Positions 33,327-41,663 of a DNA stretch of 64,000 bases are shown piece by piece. The notes below the pieces were generated by a model. It worked only from the letters and a program-made list of their open reading frames with translations. It had not been told where the DNA came from and did no database searches. The position numbers were made by a program, and so were the translations under genes. Source of the stretch: Mariprofundus sp. UBA1536 (GTDB lineage: Bacteria > Pseudomonadota > Zetaproteobacteria > Mariprofundales > Mariprofundaceae); the NCBI GenBank assembly GCA_002323245.1, contig DCPU01000003.1:27448-91447 (forward strand), written 5' to 3'. Each line of letters opens with the position of its first letter. Position 1 is the first letter of the stretch.

Positions 33327-35027
33327 ATGCCAGAAAAAAAACTAGTCTCAAATAATAAAAAACGGAAAGTTGCTGAGCTTATGAATTTAGCCAACACTTA
33401 CTTCAACGAACAAAAATTGAATGAGGCTGGTGGCTTATGTCAGCAAGCGCTTGAAATTGACCCTCAAAATGGCAATGCGTTTAACACATTGGGATTAATC
33501 GCCGTCTCGCTAAAAAAATATACCGCTGCTGAAAGCCTTTACCAACAAGCCTGCCAATGCGAACCCGGCAATGCATTATACTGGAATAATCTTGGTTCAT
33601 TATGTGTAACACTCAAACGATTTAAGGAAGCAGAAACACACTTCAATAAAAGCCTTGATCTAGAACCAGGCCACTACCATGCCTTATCAAACCTTGGCGC
33701 ATTACTGCTGCAGTTTAATCGCCCTGACATTGCCAAGCTTGCCCTTGAGCAGGCACTGAAAAAAAAGCCAAACTCGTCCTTAATCCACAACCTGTTAGGC
33801 AATGCGTTGGCGCAAACGAATGCACCAGATAGTGCCAATGTTCACTTTAAGAAGGCTTTGAAAATTAATCCCAAAGAAATGAATGCTCATTACATGCTTG
33901 GGCAAAATTATTTCAATGAAGGTCAATTTGAAAAAGCTGAAGAGCACTTTAGGCAAGAGCTTTATTATTATCCTGAAACAACTGTGTGTTACGAAAGGCT
34001 TGTCAAAATGCAGCGATACGACGAAAAAGACAGCAGCAAGCTCGAAAACCTTTTCCAGCGCCCCGGCCTAAGCATTGAAGATAAGGCAAATGCTGCCTTT
34101 GCCCTTGCCCGAATCAAAGAGCTTGAAAAAGATTATGAAGCATCGTTTGCATTCCTTAACCAAGCCAACATGCTCTATCGTTCAACCTTTACCTACGATA
34201 TAACACAAGATGCAGGCATGTTCTCCGACTTTAAAACATTTTTTTCAGATGCGTTTATGCAACAGATTCCGCAACACAATAACCCTGGCCAAACACCCAT
34301 TTTCATTCTGGGATTGCCGAGGTCAGGCACTTCACTTGTTGAACAAATTATCGCGGCACACCCGCAAGTTTTTGGATGTGGGGAAGTTGATACTCTTGAT
34401 ATCATTGCTAAGCAGCTTTATCAAAGGGCAAAACAATCAACCGGTGATCAAGCTTTAAACTTTGCTGAAATACCATGGTCGGAAGCCGCGCAAACATACA
34501 GCAACGCCTTAGCAACCCTTACTGATAATACCAAAAGCTATATCACCGACAAAACGCCTGCCAACTTCCAATATATTGGCTTTATACATGCCATGTTTCC
34601 CGATGCTAAAATCATTCATTGTCATCGCGATAAAATGGATAATGGATTATCCCTTTATCGCGAAACATTTGCTGGAAAGGCCTACCAATATGCCTATGAC
34701 CTGGGTGAACTGGGCGAGTACTACGCGCTTTATGAAGATCTCATGAACCACTGGCGAGACGTATTACCCGTTAATGCCATCTACGAGCTGACTTATGAGA
34801 AGCTGGTACAAGAGCCTAAAAGCGAAATACTATCTTTATTAGCATATTGTGGCCTAGACAGGGATGAAGCTTGCATCAATTTCCATCAAACGACACGTTT
34901 GGTCAAAACTGCCAGCGCAGTGCAAGTCAGACAGCCTATCTATGCAACCTCAGTGCAAGGCTGGTTGCGTTTCGCTTCACAACTGCAACCACTTGCTCAA
35001 AAGTTCAACCTTGCAGAAAGAAATTAA
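33327..35027 (+). CDS. TPR-repeat sulfotransferase-family protein
   Basis: The protein has 566 residues. The N-terminal ~230 residues are six or more TPRs (MNLANTYFNEQKLNEAGGLC, AFNTLGLIAVSLKKYTAAESL, ALYWNNLGSLCVTLKRFKEAE and similar). The C-terminal Sulfotransfer_3-type domain has the 5'-PSB PAPS-binding loop ILGLPRSGTSLVEQIIAAHP (about residue 328), SYITDKTPANFQYIGFI (acceptor region) and DAKIIHCHRDKMDNGLS (3'-PB-like). Family knowledge indicates transfer of sulfate from PAPS to a protein or glycan. No signal peptide is present, so it would act in the cytosol before flagellin export. It is located between two flagellin genes under its own sigma-54-type promoter, so flagellin or a flagellin glycan is the likely acceptor (inference). 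Confidence 0.88.
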   Translation: MPEKKLVSNNKKRKVAELMNLANTYFNEQKLNEAGGLCQQALEIDPQNGNAFNTLGLIAVSLKKYTAAESLYQQACQCEPGNALYWNNLGSLCVTLKRFKEAETHFNKSLDLEPGHYHALSNLGALLLQFNRPDIAKLALEQALKKKPNSSLIHNLLGNALAQTNAPDSANVHFKKALKINPKEMNAHYMLGQNYFNEGQFEKAEEHFRQELYYYPETTVCYERLVKMQRYDEKDSSKLENLFQRPGLSIEDKANAAFALARIKELEKDYEASFAFLNQANMLYRSTFTYDITQDAGMFSDFKTFFSDAFMQQIPQHNNPGQTPIFILGLPRSGTSLVEQIIAAHPQVFGCGEVDTLDIIAKQLYQRAKQSTGDQALNFAEIPWSEAAQTYSNALATLTDNTKSYITDKTPANFQYIGFIHAMFPDAKIIHCHRDKMDNGLSLYRETFAGKAYQYAYDLGELGEYYALYEDLMNHWRDVLPVNAIYELTYEKLVQEPKSEILSLLAYCGLDRDEACINFHQTTRLVKTASAVQVRQPIYATSVQGWLRFASQLQPLAQKFNLAERN

Positions 35028-35092
35028 TGATAATGAAATTAAATACTTATAAAATAAGTGAGCGACACTTAAAAATAATACTTCGCTTTTCC

Positions 35093-35119
35093 TAAAGTTG
35101 GCATACGTACCACCGATAG
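35093..35119 (+). promoter_or_regulatory. Sigma-28 (FliA) promoter of second flagellin gene
   Basis: TAAAGTTG, exactly 11 nt, ACCGATAG is a strong match to TAAAGTTT-N11-GCCGATAA. It lies about 110 nt before the second flagellin start. Confidence 0.85.
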
Positions 35120-35228
35120 ATTTAACCAACAGGGAGCACGAAGCACCCTTCATATCAAGCAAGATGCAACGTAACAAGGCATGAGGTCGTTTACGGATAT
35201 ATAAATAAAGTACTACGGAGAGTATATC

Positions 35229-36446
35229 ATGGCACTATCAGTCCAAACCAATAACGCGGCAATGACCGCATTGAAACACCTTAACACCAACAACACTGCG
35301 ATGAACAAATCATTGGAACGCTTATCTTCAGGTTTCCGTGTCAACAACGCAGCTGATGATGCCTCAGGCTACGCTGTATCTTCAAAATTAGATGCACAAA
35401 CACAACGTCTGAAAGCAGCATCTTTGAATGCAACACAAGCCCAAGCAATGACAAAAATGGCTGACGCCGGTGTAAACGAAATCCAAAACATGGTTGTTCG
35501 TATTCAAACATTGGCGACCCAAGCTTCTTCAGCAAACAACGCTGGCGAACTTGGCAAATTGGATGCAGAACGCATCAAATTGGAATCAGCGATTGATAAA
35601 ATTGCCAACGGCTCAAACTACAACGGTGTAAACTTGCTTAATGGTAAAGATGCCGCTTCTGCGCTTGTTGCAGGTACTGCAGCTACACTTGCTGGGGCAA
35701 CACTTCAAGCAGTTGGCGCTACTGCTGTTGGTCTTGTGACCACTGGTGCACCAACATTCGCAGAAGCCGCCACATTTACTGTCGTGCAGTCTACTGCTGG
35801 TTTGATTACCAGTATTACCGCTGATGTTGCATTAACAAATGCTGCAACTGGCGCTGCAATTGGTGGTGCCGCTGGCACCAACTTAATCACAGCACAATCA
35901 GCTGTAGGTGCGATTACTGTCGGCGGTATGATTTTCACATCTGCAGCTGCTACTACAACAGCACCTGCTACAACCACCACTAGCACTACTGCAGCTGCTA
36001 CTGCTGGTACTGCAGCTACAGCTGCTGGTCAAAGCGCTTATGCAGCAGCACTTGCGTTCCAAGTAGGTGCGGATAACACAGTCAATAACCAGGTATCTGT
36101 GGATTTGACTGCATCTTACGCCACAACTGCTTTGGGTCTTGGTAGCGGCGATTTGCTAACGCAAGCCAATGCACAAGCATACATTGATACTGCAAAAGCG
36201 GCTTTGGATACAATCGTGACTCAACGTGCTGATCTTGGTGCAACACAAAACCAAGTCGCGTTCGTTCAATCCAACTTGGCAACAAGTATTGAACAAACTA
36301 CTGCTGCGGTGTCATCCATTCGTGACGCTGACATGGCTTCGGAAATGGCTGCATTCACTAAGAATCAGATCCTTACCCAAGCTAGTACTTCAATGTTAGC
36401 GCAAGCAAACCAAGCTGCACAAAATGTGATGACTTTGTTCAGATAA
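35229..36446 (+). CDS. Flagellin (second copy, Ala/Thr-rich centre)
   Basis: The 405-residue protein has the same D0/D1 ends as the first flagellin, nearly identical in both protein and DNA (for example SSKLDAQTQRLKAASLNATQ and DADMASEMAAFTKNQILTQA). The central domain (about 145-295) is unrelated in detail and extremely rich in Ala, Thr and Gly (TTTAPATTTTSTTAAATAGT). That tract offers many possible O-modification sites. It is a filament subunit; the two copies may form different filament segments. The gene is followed by a long hairpin and flaG. Confidence 0.97.
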   Translation: MALSVQTNNAAMTALKHLNTNNTAMNKSLERLSSGFRVNNAADDASGYAVSSKLDAQTQRLKAASLNATQAQAMTKMADAGVNEIQNMVVRIQTLATQASSANNAGELGKLDAERIKLESAIDKIANGSNYNGVNLLNGKDAASALVAGTAATLAGATLQAVGATAVGLVTTGAPTFAEAATFTVVQSTAGLITSITADVALTNAATGAAIGGAAGTNLITAQSAVGAITVGGMIFTSAAATTTAPATTTTSTTAAATAGTAATAAGQSAYAAALAFQVGADNTVNNQVSVDLTASYATTALGLGSGDLLTQANAQAYIDTAKAALDTIVTQRADLGATQNQVAFVQSNLATSIEQTTAAVSSIRDADMASEMAAFTKNQILTQASTSMLAQANQAAQNVMTLFR

Positions 36447-36453
36447 CAGAGCC

Positions 36454-36509
36454 TAAAGCTTAAAGACCTCCCCAGTGTTGTATTGATGCTGGGGAGGATT
36501 TAAAGCTTA
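36454..36509 (+). terminator. Long hairpin after second flagellin gene
   Basis: CCTCCCCAG, a 13-nt loop and CTGGGGAGG form a perfect 9-bp core, extended by an imperfect outer stem (AAGCTTAAAG with TTTAAAGCTT). A short A-rich tail and no clear T-run follow. It likely terminates most flagellin transcripts or stabilises their 3' ends, with reduced read-through into flaG-fliD. Confidence 0.7.
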
Positions 36510-36533
36510 AAAATTCTAAGAAGGAGGTTAGTC

Positions 36534-36890
36534 ATGGACACCACAATCAGCAAAACTCCAACCAGCGCTGTGACAGCCCCGATTAGTTTGGCTGCATCTG
36601 TTCAACCCAAGGCTAGTAATAAGGAAGCACCAAACCCCCAACCCCAACACATTGAAAAACAAGTGACCAAGAAAGATGTAGAACAAGCTATTCAGCAAGC
36701 AACACGTGAACTGGCGGGTTCAAATGAAGCCATTGGTTTCAGTTACGAGAAAAAACTCGGACAGCTTTTTGTGCAAGTCAAAGACAATGTCAGCGGCGAA
36801 GTGATTCGGGAAGTCCCATCCAAAGATTTTATCAAGCATCGTCTTGCTATGCAGGAGATGATTGGTCTGCTTTTGGACAAACAAGTCTAA
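36534..36890 (+). CDS. flaG: FlaG-family flagellar protein
   Basis: The 118-residue protein has a disordered N-terminal half rich in Ala, Pro and Gln and a conserved C-terminal FlaG domain (IGFSYEKKLGQLFVQVKDNVSGEVIREVPSKDF). FlaG proteins affect filament length and are encoded between flagellin and fliD, as here. A strong AAGGAGG ribosome site precedes ATG. The stop TAA abuts the fliD ATG. Confidence 0.92.
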   Translation: MDTTISKTPTSAVTAPISLAASVQPKASNKEAPNPQPQHIEKQVTKKDVEQAIQQATRELAGSNEAIGFSYEKKLGQLFVQVKDNVSGEVIREVPSKDFIKHRLAMQEMIGLLLDKQV

Positions 36891-39233
36891 ATGGCAACGA
36901 TTTCTGGTATCTCTGGGCTCGTTGCCAATTTTGACACCAAAGGTGCCGTGGATGAACTGCTCGGCTTACGCAAATTTGAAATCAGTCAACTCACCAAAAA
37001 ACAAACGGCCGAAACCGAAAAACAAGCCGCGTTTACAGAGCTCAACAGCCTCTTAAGTAATTTCCGCAACCAATCCATTGCCATGCGCGATGTGGGTACC
37101 TTTTTTGCCTACACTGCCAACCTCAATAGCAGCGATGCTGCTGTGCCTGCCTCTACCTTGGTGGATGTGGCTGGCGACAATTCGGTTACAGCGGGTAACC
37201 ATTCCATTGTTGTCGAACAACTGGCCACCACAGCACGCTCGTCATCAAGTATTGCAGTTAAAGATAATGCTGGTGCTGCCATTACTGATGCCAATGCCGC
37301 GCTTAATTTTAACAGTGGATCCTTTGTGCTCAATGGCACTACCATAAATGTCTCAGCTGCTGATTCCTTGCAATCGATTGCCAATAACATCAACACAGCT
37401 TCTACTGGTGTTTCTGCATCCGTGATCAAAGTGTCCGATGCTGATTTTCGACTTGTCTTAGCAGCAGACACCACTGGTGCTTCTGCGTTCACCCTTACCA
37501 GCACCGATTTGGATGCAGCCGGCCCACTGGCCAATTTGCAATTGGGCGCAACGGGTCAAACCAATGCCAAGCAAGTGCTTGAAGCAGGTAAAGATGCACA
37601 AGTGACTATCGATGGCATCACCATTACACGCAGCACCAATACGATTGGCGATGCCATTTCAGGCTTAACTTTTACGCTCAAACAAGCCAACCCACTCGTG
37701 ACTGTCGACATGAGTATTGGTGTAGACACCAATGATGTGCAAAACAAAGTGCTCGATTTTATCGATAGCTACAACGCTGTGTATACCTACATCAATGACC
37801 AGTTCAAAATCAACAACGACACTGGCTCAAATGGCATCCTGGCCAATGAAAGTATTCTTACTTCGCTGCAATCCAGCCTCACATCGGGTTTACTAAAATC
37901 CGTGCCAGGCTTGCAATCGGATCGAAACTCATTGGTCCGCATCGGCATCGAACCGAATGAATTGGGTATGCTCAGCATCAACGACAATTTATTCACCAAT
38001 TTCCTCAACAACGACGCATCGGCCATTCGTGATGTCTTTGTCGCCCAAGGCAGCTCAACCACGCCTGGTTTACAATTTTTAACAGCTGGCACCAATACGA
38101 TTTCAGGCAATTACAGCGTCAACATTGATCAAGTGGCCACCAAAGCTGCCGTGACTGGCATGATTGATGTGGTCACCACGCCGCTGGCTAGCGACCAAAC
38201 CATCACTTTGACCGAAGATGGCAGCGCCCGCCAAGCCATCGTTGATTTACTCACTGGTGATAGCCAAAGCACCATTATTAGCAAATTAAACACTGAATTT
38301 TCTACGGTTCGTACTGAATCGCGTTTATTCGATCAGATGCTTATTGATAGCAGCACCACACAGGCAGCCAATGGTGCAACCACATTTGAAAACTTGGGCG
38401 GAATCACTGGTGAAACCATCACTATCTCTGGCACCAATCGCTCTGGCTCTAGCGTGCAAAGTACATTTTCAATTATCGATCAAAACCAAGATACGATTTC
38501 TGATTTACTTTCTGCCATCCAATCAGCATTTAACCAACAAGTGACAGCAAGCATCGATACTTCTGGACGTATCCAAGTGCAAGATAACAACAGCGGTGAT
38601 AGCCAATTGGCTGTGACTTTAAGCTCCGATGGCGCCCTCAATTTTGGTGTAGACTCAACAGCTTTAACCACTGAAGGTCGGTTTGCAATGAGTTTACAGG
38701 CTGTTTCATCGGGTAACTTCGTCACCATTGAACACAAATATTACGGCGCCAAAAATGGTTTCACAATTTCTGGAGCCAGTATTGGTTTAGGCATTACCGA
38801 TAGCGGCGTCACACCGATCAGCGGCAGCGATATTGCAGGCACTATCAATGGTGAAACCACCACAGGTTCTGGCCAAGTGATGGTGGGATCAGCTGGTAAT
38901 GCGGATGGTATCGGCGTGTTGTATTCAGGCGCCGCAGCAGCGCCATTTAGTGCCAGTATGGCCATAGGTATTGGTGCCGCAGCATCATTTGATGGTGCCA
39001 TGGATTTGTTTAGTAACCCTTTCTCAGGACTCATCCAAAACAGTATATTTTCTTCTGAAAACACCTACACCACCATTTCCGAAAAAATCACCGCTTTAGA
39101 AATTCAACTTGAGCAACAACGCACAATTTTGACCCGTTCGTTTAGTCAAATGGAAGCTTCAATGAACACGTTACAATCAACTGGCAATTTTCTCACTGCG
39201 CAAATTGATGCCTTCAATGCGGGTAATAAATAA
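36891..39233 (+). CDS. fliD: Flagellar filament cap (hook-associated protein 2)
   Basis: The protein has 780 residues, at the long end for FliD. The N-terminal domain has SGISGLVANFDTKGAVDELLGL and the D0/D1 coiled region. The C-terminal FliD_C part contains FIDSYNAVYTYINDQFK, GILANESILTSLQSSL and the terminal coiled coil KITALEIQLEQQRTILTRSFSQMEASM. Extra length lies in an enlarged Ser/Thr/Gly-rich central region (about residues 390-710) that would project outside the cap. It caps the growing filament and folds flagellin. Its start abuts flaG (TAAATG). Confidence 0.95.
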   Translation: MATISGISGLVANFDTKGAVDELLGLRKFEISQLTKKQTAETEKQAAFTELNSLLSNFRNQSIAMRDVGTFFAYTANLNSSDAAVPASTLVDVAGDNSVTAGNHSIVVEQLATTARSSSSIAVKDNAGAAITDANAALNFNSGSFVLNGTTINVSAADSLQSIANNINTASTGVSASVIKVSDADFRLVLAADTTGASAFTLTSTDLDAAGPLANLQLGATGQTNAKQVLEAGKDAQVTIDGITITRSTNTIGDAISGLTFTLKQANPLVTVDMSIGVDTNDVQNKVLDFIDSYNAVYTYINDQFKINNDTGSNGILANESILTSLQSSLTSGLLKSVPGLQSDRNSLVRIGIEPNELGMLSINDNLFTNFLNNDASAIRDVFVAQGSSTTPGLQFLTAGTNTISGNYSVNIDQVATKAAVTGMIDVVTTPLASDQTITLTEDGSARQAIVDLLTGDSQSTIISKLNTEFSTVRTESRLFDQMLIDSSTTQAANGATTFENLGGITGETITISGTNRSGSSVQSTFSIIDQNQDTISDLLSAIQSAFNQQVTASIDTSGRIQVQDNNSGDSQLAVTLSSDGALNFGVDSTALTTEGRFAMSLQAVSSGNFVTIEHKYYGAKNGFTISGASIGLGITDSGVTPISGSDIAGTINGETTTGSGQVMVGSAGNADGIGVLYSGAAAAPFSASMAIGIGAAASFDGAMDLFSNPFSGLIQNSIFSSENTYTTISEKITALEIQLEQQRTILTRSFSQMEASMNTLQSTGNFLTAQIDAFNAGNK

Positions 39234-39267
39234 TTTCTAACAAAGACAATTTATTTGCTTTTTTCAT

Positions 39268-39294
39268 TGAAGTTGAGACGACTCTTTCCGATAG
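39268..39294 (+). promoter_or_regulatory. Sigma-28 (FliA) promoter of fliS
   Basis: TGAAGTTG, exactly 11 nt, TCCGATAG matches the sigma-28 consensus with the same spacing as the two flagellin promoters. It lies about 64 nt before fliS. Confidence 0.78.
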
Positions 39295-39357
39295 ATAAAA
39301 CATCAATGCGATGAACGCGTTGGAAATATTTCAACATCCGCGAGCAAGGAGGCAAGC

Positions 39358-39831
39358 ATGGTAGGATATCAACGGTACCAGAAAAATCAGGTTGAAGGTG
39401 CAGGCCCACTGGGTTTGGTTTTATTAAGTTATGAAGTGATGTACAAATCTTTAGCACAAGCAAGATTAGCCATACAAGCCAAAGATATCAGTGCCGAGGC
39501 ACATCATGTATCCAGAGCCCTTGAATCGATTATTGAGTTGTCGATGAGCTTGGATATGGAACAAGGCGCGGATGTGGCGGTGAACCTGGCTCATCTTTAT
39601 GCTTACATGGCCAAACGTTTGGGTGAAGGCTTGTGCTCAGGCTCGACGGATTCAGTCGATGAAGTCTTAGGTCTTGCCACATCATTGCGCGAAGGTTGGC
39701 TGAAGCTTGATGAACAACAACGCGGTGCAACAGGCCCCACCACCTCGGTTGCCTCGGCAAAGTTAGCCCCTCCTAAATCATCCCCGTATGTCGATCAAGC
39801 CACCTCCCTCTTGATTGCTTACGCAGGCTAA
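39358..39831 (+). CDS. fliS: Flagellin export chaperone FliS
   Basis: The 157-residue protein has FliS motifs YQRYQKNQVEGAGPLGLVLLSYEVMYKSLAQARLAI, HHVSRALESIIELSMSLDMEQGADVAVNLAHLYAYM. It is a four-helix cytosolic chaperone that binds the flagellin C-terminus. The C-terminal ~35 residues (Thr/Pro/Ser-rich) extend past the usual end. A GGAGG ribosome site precedes ATG. It overlaps the downstream fliT-like frame by 17 nt. Confidence 0.94.
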   Translation: MVGYQRYQKNQVEGAGPLGLVLLSYEVMYKSLAQARLAIQAKDISAEAHHVSRALESIIELSMSLDMEQGADVAVNLAHLYAYMAKRLGEGLCSGSTDSVDEVLGLATSLREGWLKLDEQQRGATGPTTSVASAKLAPPKSSPYVDQATSLLIAYAG

Positions 39832-40168
39832 GTTGCAAGCTTTATCCCCCATAGAAATGCAAATTGCAGCTTGTTTCGACAAGCTGCAAAAGCTGCAATT
39901 TGTGGTCTTCAAACATCATTGGGACCACCTAGACCAAGCGACCCGCGCCTATGAATTAGAAATCGGGCGGCTCAAAAGCATGTGCAAAACAGCACCGGTT
40001 CTCCCCCAGCACTTGCTCGAACAATTCCAACATCTTTCTACCCAACAACGCCGCGTCATGCGCGCTATTCATCATGCCCAACAAATGACCTTGGATCACA
40101 CCCAAGAAACAGAGCACGGCTTACAACGTATCCAACAGGTTAAAACCTACACAGAAAAAGCTGCATAA
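39815..40168 (+). CDS. FliT-like flagellar chaperone (putative)
   Basis: The protein is up to 117 residues, all-alpha, Gln/His-rich, small and without membrane segments, directly after fliS where fliT or a fliT analogue normally lies. The first ATG is at 39857 (MQIAACFDKLQKLQ); TTG codons at 39815 or 39833 could start translation coupled to the fliS stop. The helical pattern (FDKLQKLQFVVFKHHWDHLDQATRAYELEIGRL) fits a FliD or FliJ chaperone, but sequence identity to FliT is not recognisable. The assignment rests mainly on position. Confidence 0.6.
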   Translation: MLTQAKLQALSPIEMQIAACFDKLQKLQFVVFKHHWDHLDQATRAYELEIGRLKSMCKTAPVLPQHLLEQFQHLSTQQRRVMRAIHHAQQMTLDHTQETEHGLQRIQQVKTYTEKAA

Positions 40169-40205
40169 AGCCTTTCTTCTGAACAAAAATGAAAAAACGA
40201 CAACA

Positions 40206-41663
40206 TTAAGAATCGCGTTTACGAATCGAGCGTTCCAGATATTCAATCAACACATCCGGATTCATCGGCTTACGCAGCAGATTTACGCCCAAACTTACAG
40301 GCACTCGCTGCTGCGTATAACCCGTGGTTAAACAAACTGGCACATGCGCATCATCACGGCGAATTTCTTGCGCCACTTCCAAACCATCCATGCTTGGCAT
40401 GATAATATCCATCACCACAGCATCAATTTTATTAGCATATTGCCGCCACATACCCAAAGCATCCAAACCATTACTGGCAGTGAGCACCTCATAACCATGA
40501 TAGGAAAGAATTTCACCAATCGATTGGCGGAACCCATCATCATCATCCACCAGCAATACCAACCCCTGACGGGTTGTTCTCTCGGCCATCTGTACGGCCA
40601 ACGGCACATGGATTCGCATCGTTGTATATTCACCATACACACTTTCTACACTCAACGTGCCTTTGATATCATGCATATAGGCCACAACACTACTCAAACC
40701 CAAACCCGAGCCTTGACCAACGGGTTTGGTCGTAAAAAAAGGTTCCAAACAATGCGCCAAAGTGGCACTTTGCATGCCCATACCATTATCACGCACCAAA
40801 ATCTCTGCCATGCCATTTTCGGCCAAACCCAATTGGATATTGATATGCTCTACACCCTTGGTGTTCGCACCCATGCGTCTTTGTTCTAAAATAGCATCTT
40901 CAGCATTGGTGATAAGCTCAAAAATATGTTGTTTAAAGACCACCGGGTCAGCGTAAATAATAATGCCCCGCTCTTTCACACTTAAGGAAATCACGATATG
41001 CGCATCCATGGTTTTTTTGGTCAGCTCAATGACTTCTTCAAGCACAGGCAGCAACGTCACTTCTTTGAGGTTGTTTTTTTTCTGTTTCGAAAAGGTAAGC
41101 AGGTTGTACACTAACGATGCCGCCCGCTGCATGAGGCCATCAATACGCTGCATGCGATCCAATTCTTTTTCATCTTGCAAACGGCGTTTCACCAAATACA
41201 AATGCCCTTGAATACCCGCAAGGATGTTGTTGAACTCATGGGCAATACCACCCGCAAGCGTAGTCACTGATTGCAGGCGTGATAAACCTTCCATTTGACG
41301 GGTAATTTTATCGCGATCCGTTAAATCAATTAGTAAAACGGCGAATCCATGATCCACACGTACAATATGGGTCCATGCCGTGATAATTTCACCGCTTTTG
41401 GCCATCATCGGCAATTCGCCTTTCCAAGTGTTATGGCTTAACACATGCTTTAAAATAATCTTGAAATCGTAAGTTTGGAGCAAAGGATTCTTGAGCATCG
41501 TTCCCATACGCTTGCCAATCGCTTCTTCTTTAGAAAATACATACCGGCCTAAAAATGCTGGGTTCACATGGGTAATAAAACCACGCTCATCGGTGATAAA
41601 CATCGCATCCCGACCCAGCTCAAATAAGCTGAGTAATGCTTTGTTTAACTTTTGATCAGTCAA
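40206..41663 (-). CDS. Hybrid histidine kinase (PAS-HisKA-HATPase-REC)
   Basis: The protein has 485 residues. An N-terminal PAS domain (about 12-125) is followed by the dimerisation/phosphoacceptor His142 in LAGGIAHEFNNILAGIQGHL. The ATPase domain has an N-box (ELITNAEDAI), G1 (LVRDNGMGM) and G2 (GQGSGLGLSSV), and the receiver domain carries Asp419 in AVVMDIIMPSMDG. No membrane segment is present, so it is a cytosolic sensor of the NtrB-like class. The start is a TTG overlapping the phosphomutase stop by 8 nt. It is last in the leuS group. Its separate output regulator is not identified; the lone receiver at 2309 resembles its REC domain but is distant. Confidence 0.92.
   Translation of the reverse strand: MTDQKLNKALLSLFELGRDAMFITDERGFITHVNPAFLGRYVFSKEEAIGKRMGTMLKNPLLQTYDFKIILKHVLSHNTWKGELPMMAKSGEIITAWTHIVRVDHGFAVLLIDLTDRDKITRQMEGLSRLQSVTTLAGGIAHEFNNILAGIQGHLYLVKRRLQDEKELDRMQRIDGLMQRAASLVYNLLTFSKQKKNNLKEVTLLPVLEEVIELTKKTMDAHIVISLSVKERGIIIYADPVVFKQHIFELITNAEDAILEQRRMGANTKGVEHINIQLGLAENGMAEILVRDNGMGMQSATLAHCLEPFFTTKPVGQGSGLGLSSVVAYMHDIKGTLSVESVYGEYTTMRIHVPLAVQMAERTTRQGLVLLVDDDDGFRQSIGEILSYHGYEVLTASNGLDALGMWRQYANKIDAVVMDIIMPSMDGLEVAQEIRRDDAHVPVCLTTGYTQQRVPVSLGVNLLRKPMNPDVLIEYLERSIRKRDS

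Noticed and set aside
35095..35112. Sigma-54 promoter before the second flagellin (TTGGCA)
   Set aside because: The GC element at the correct N10 spacing is absent; the same region is an excellent sigma-28 match.
35705..35986. 93-codon minus-strand frame in the second flagellin gene
   Set aside because: It is a Val/Ala-rich shadow of the low-complexity Ala/Thr flagellin centre.
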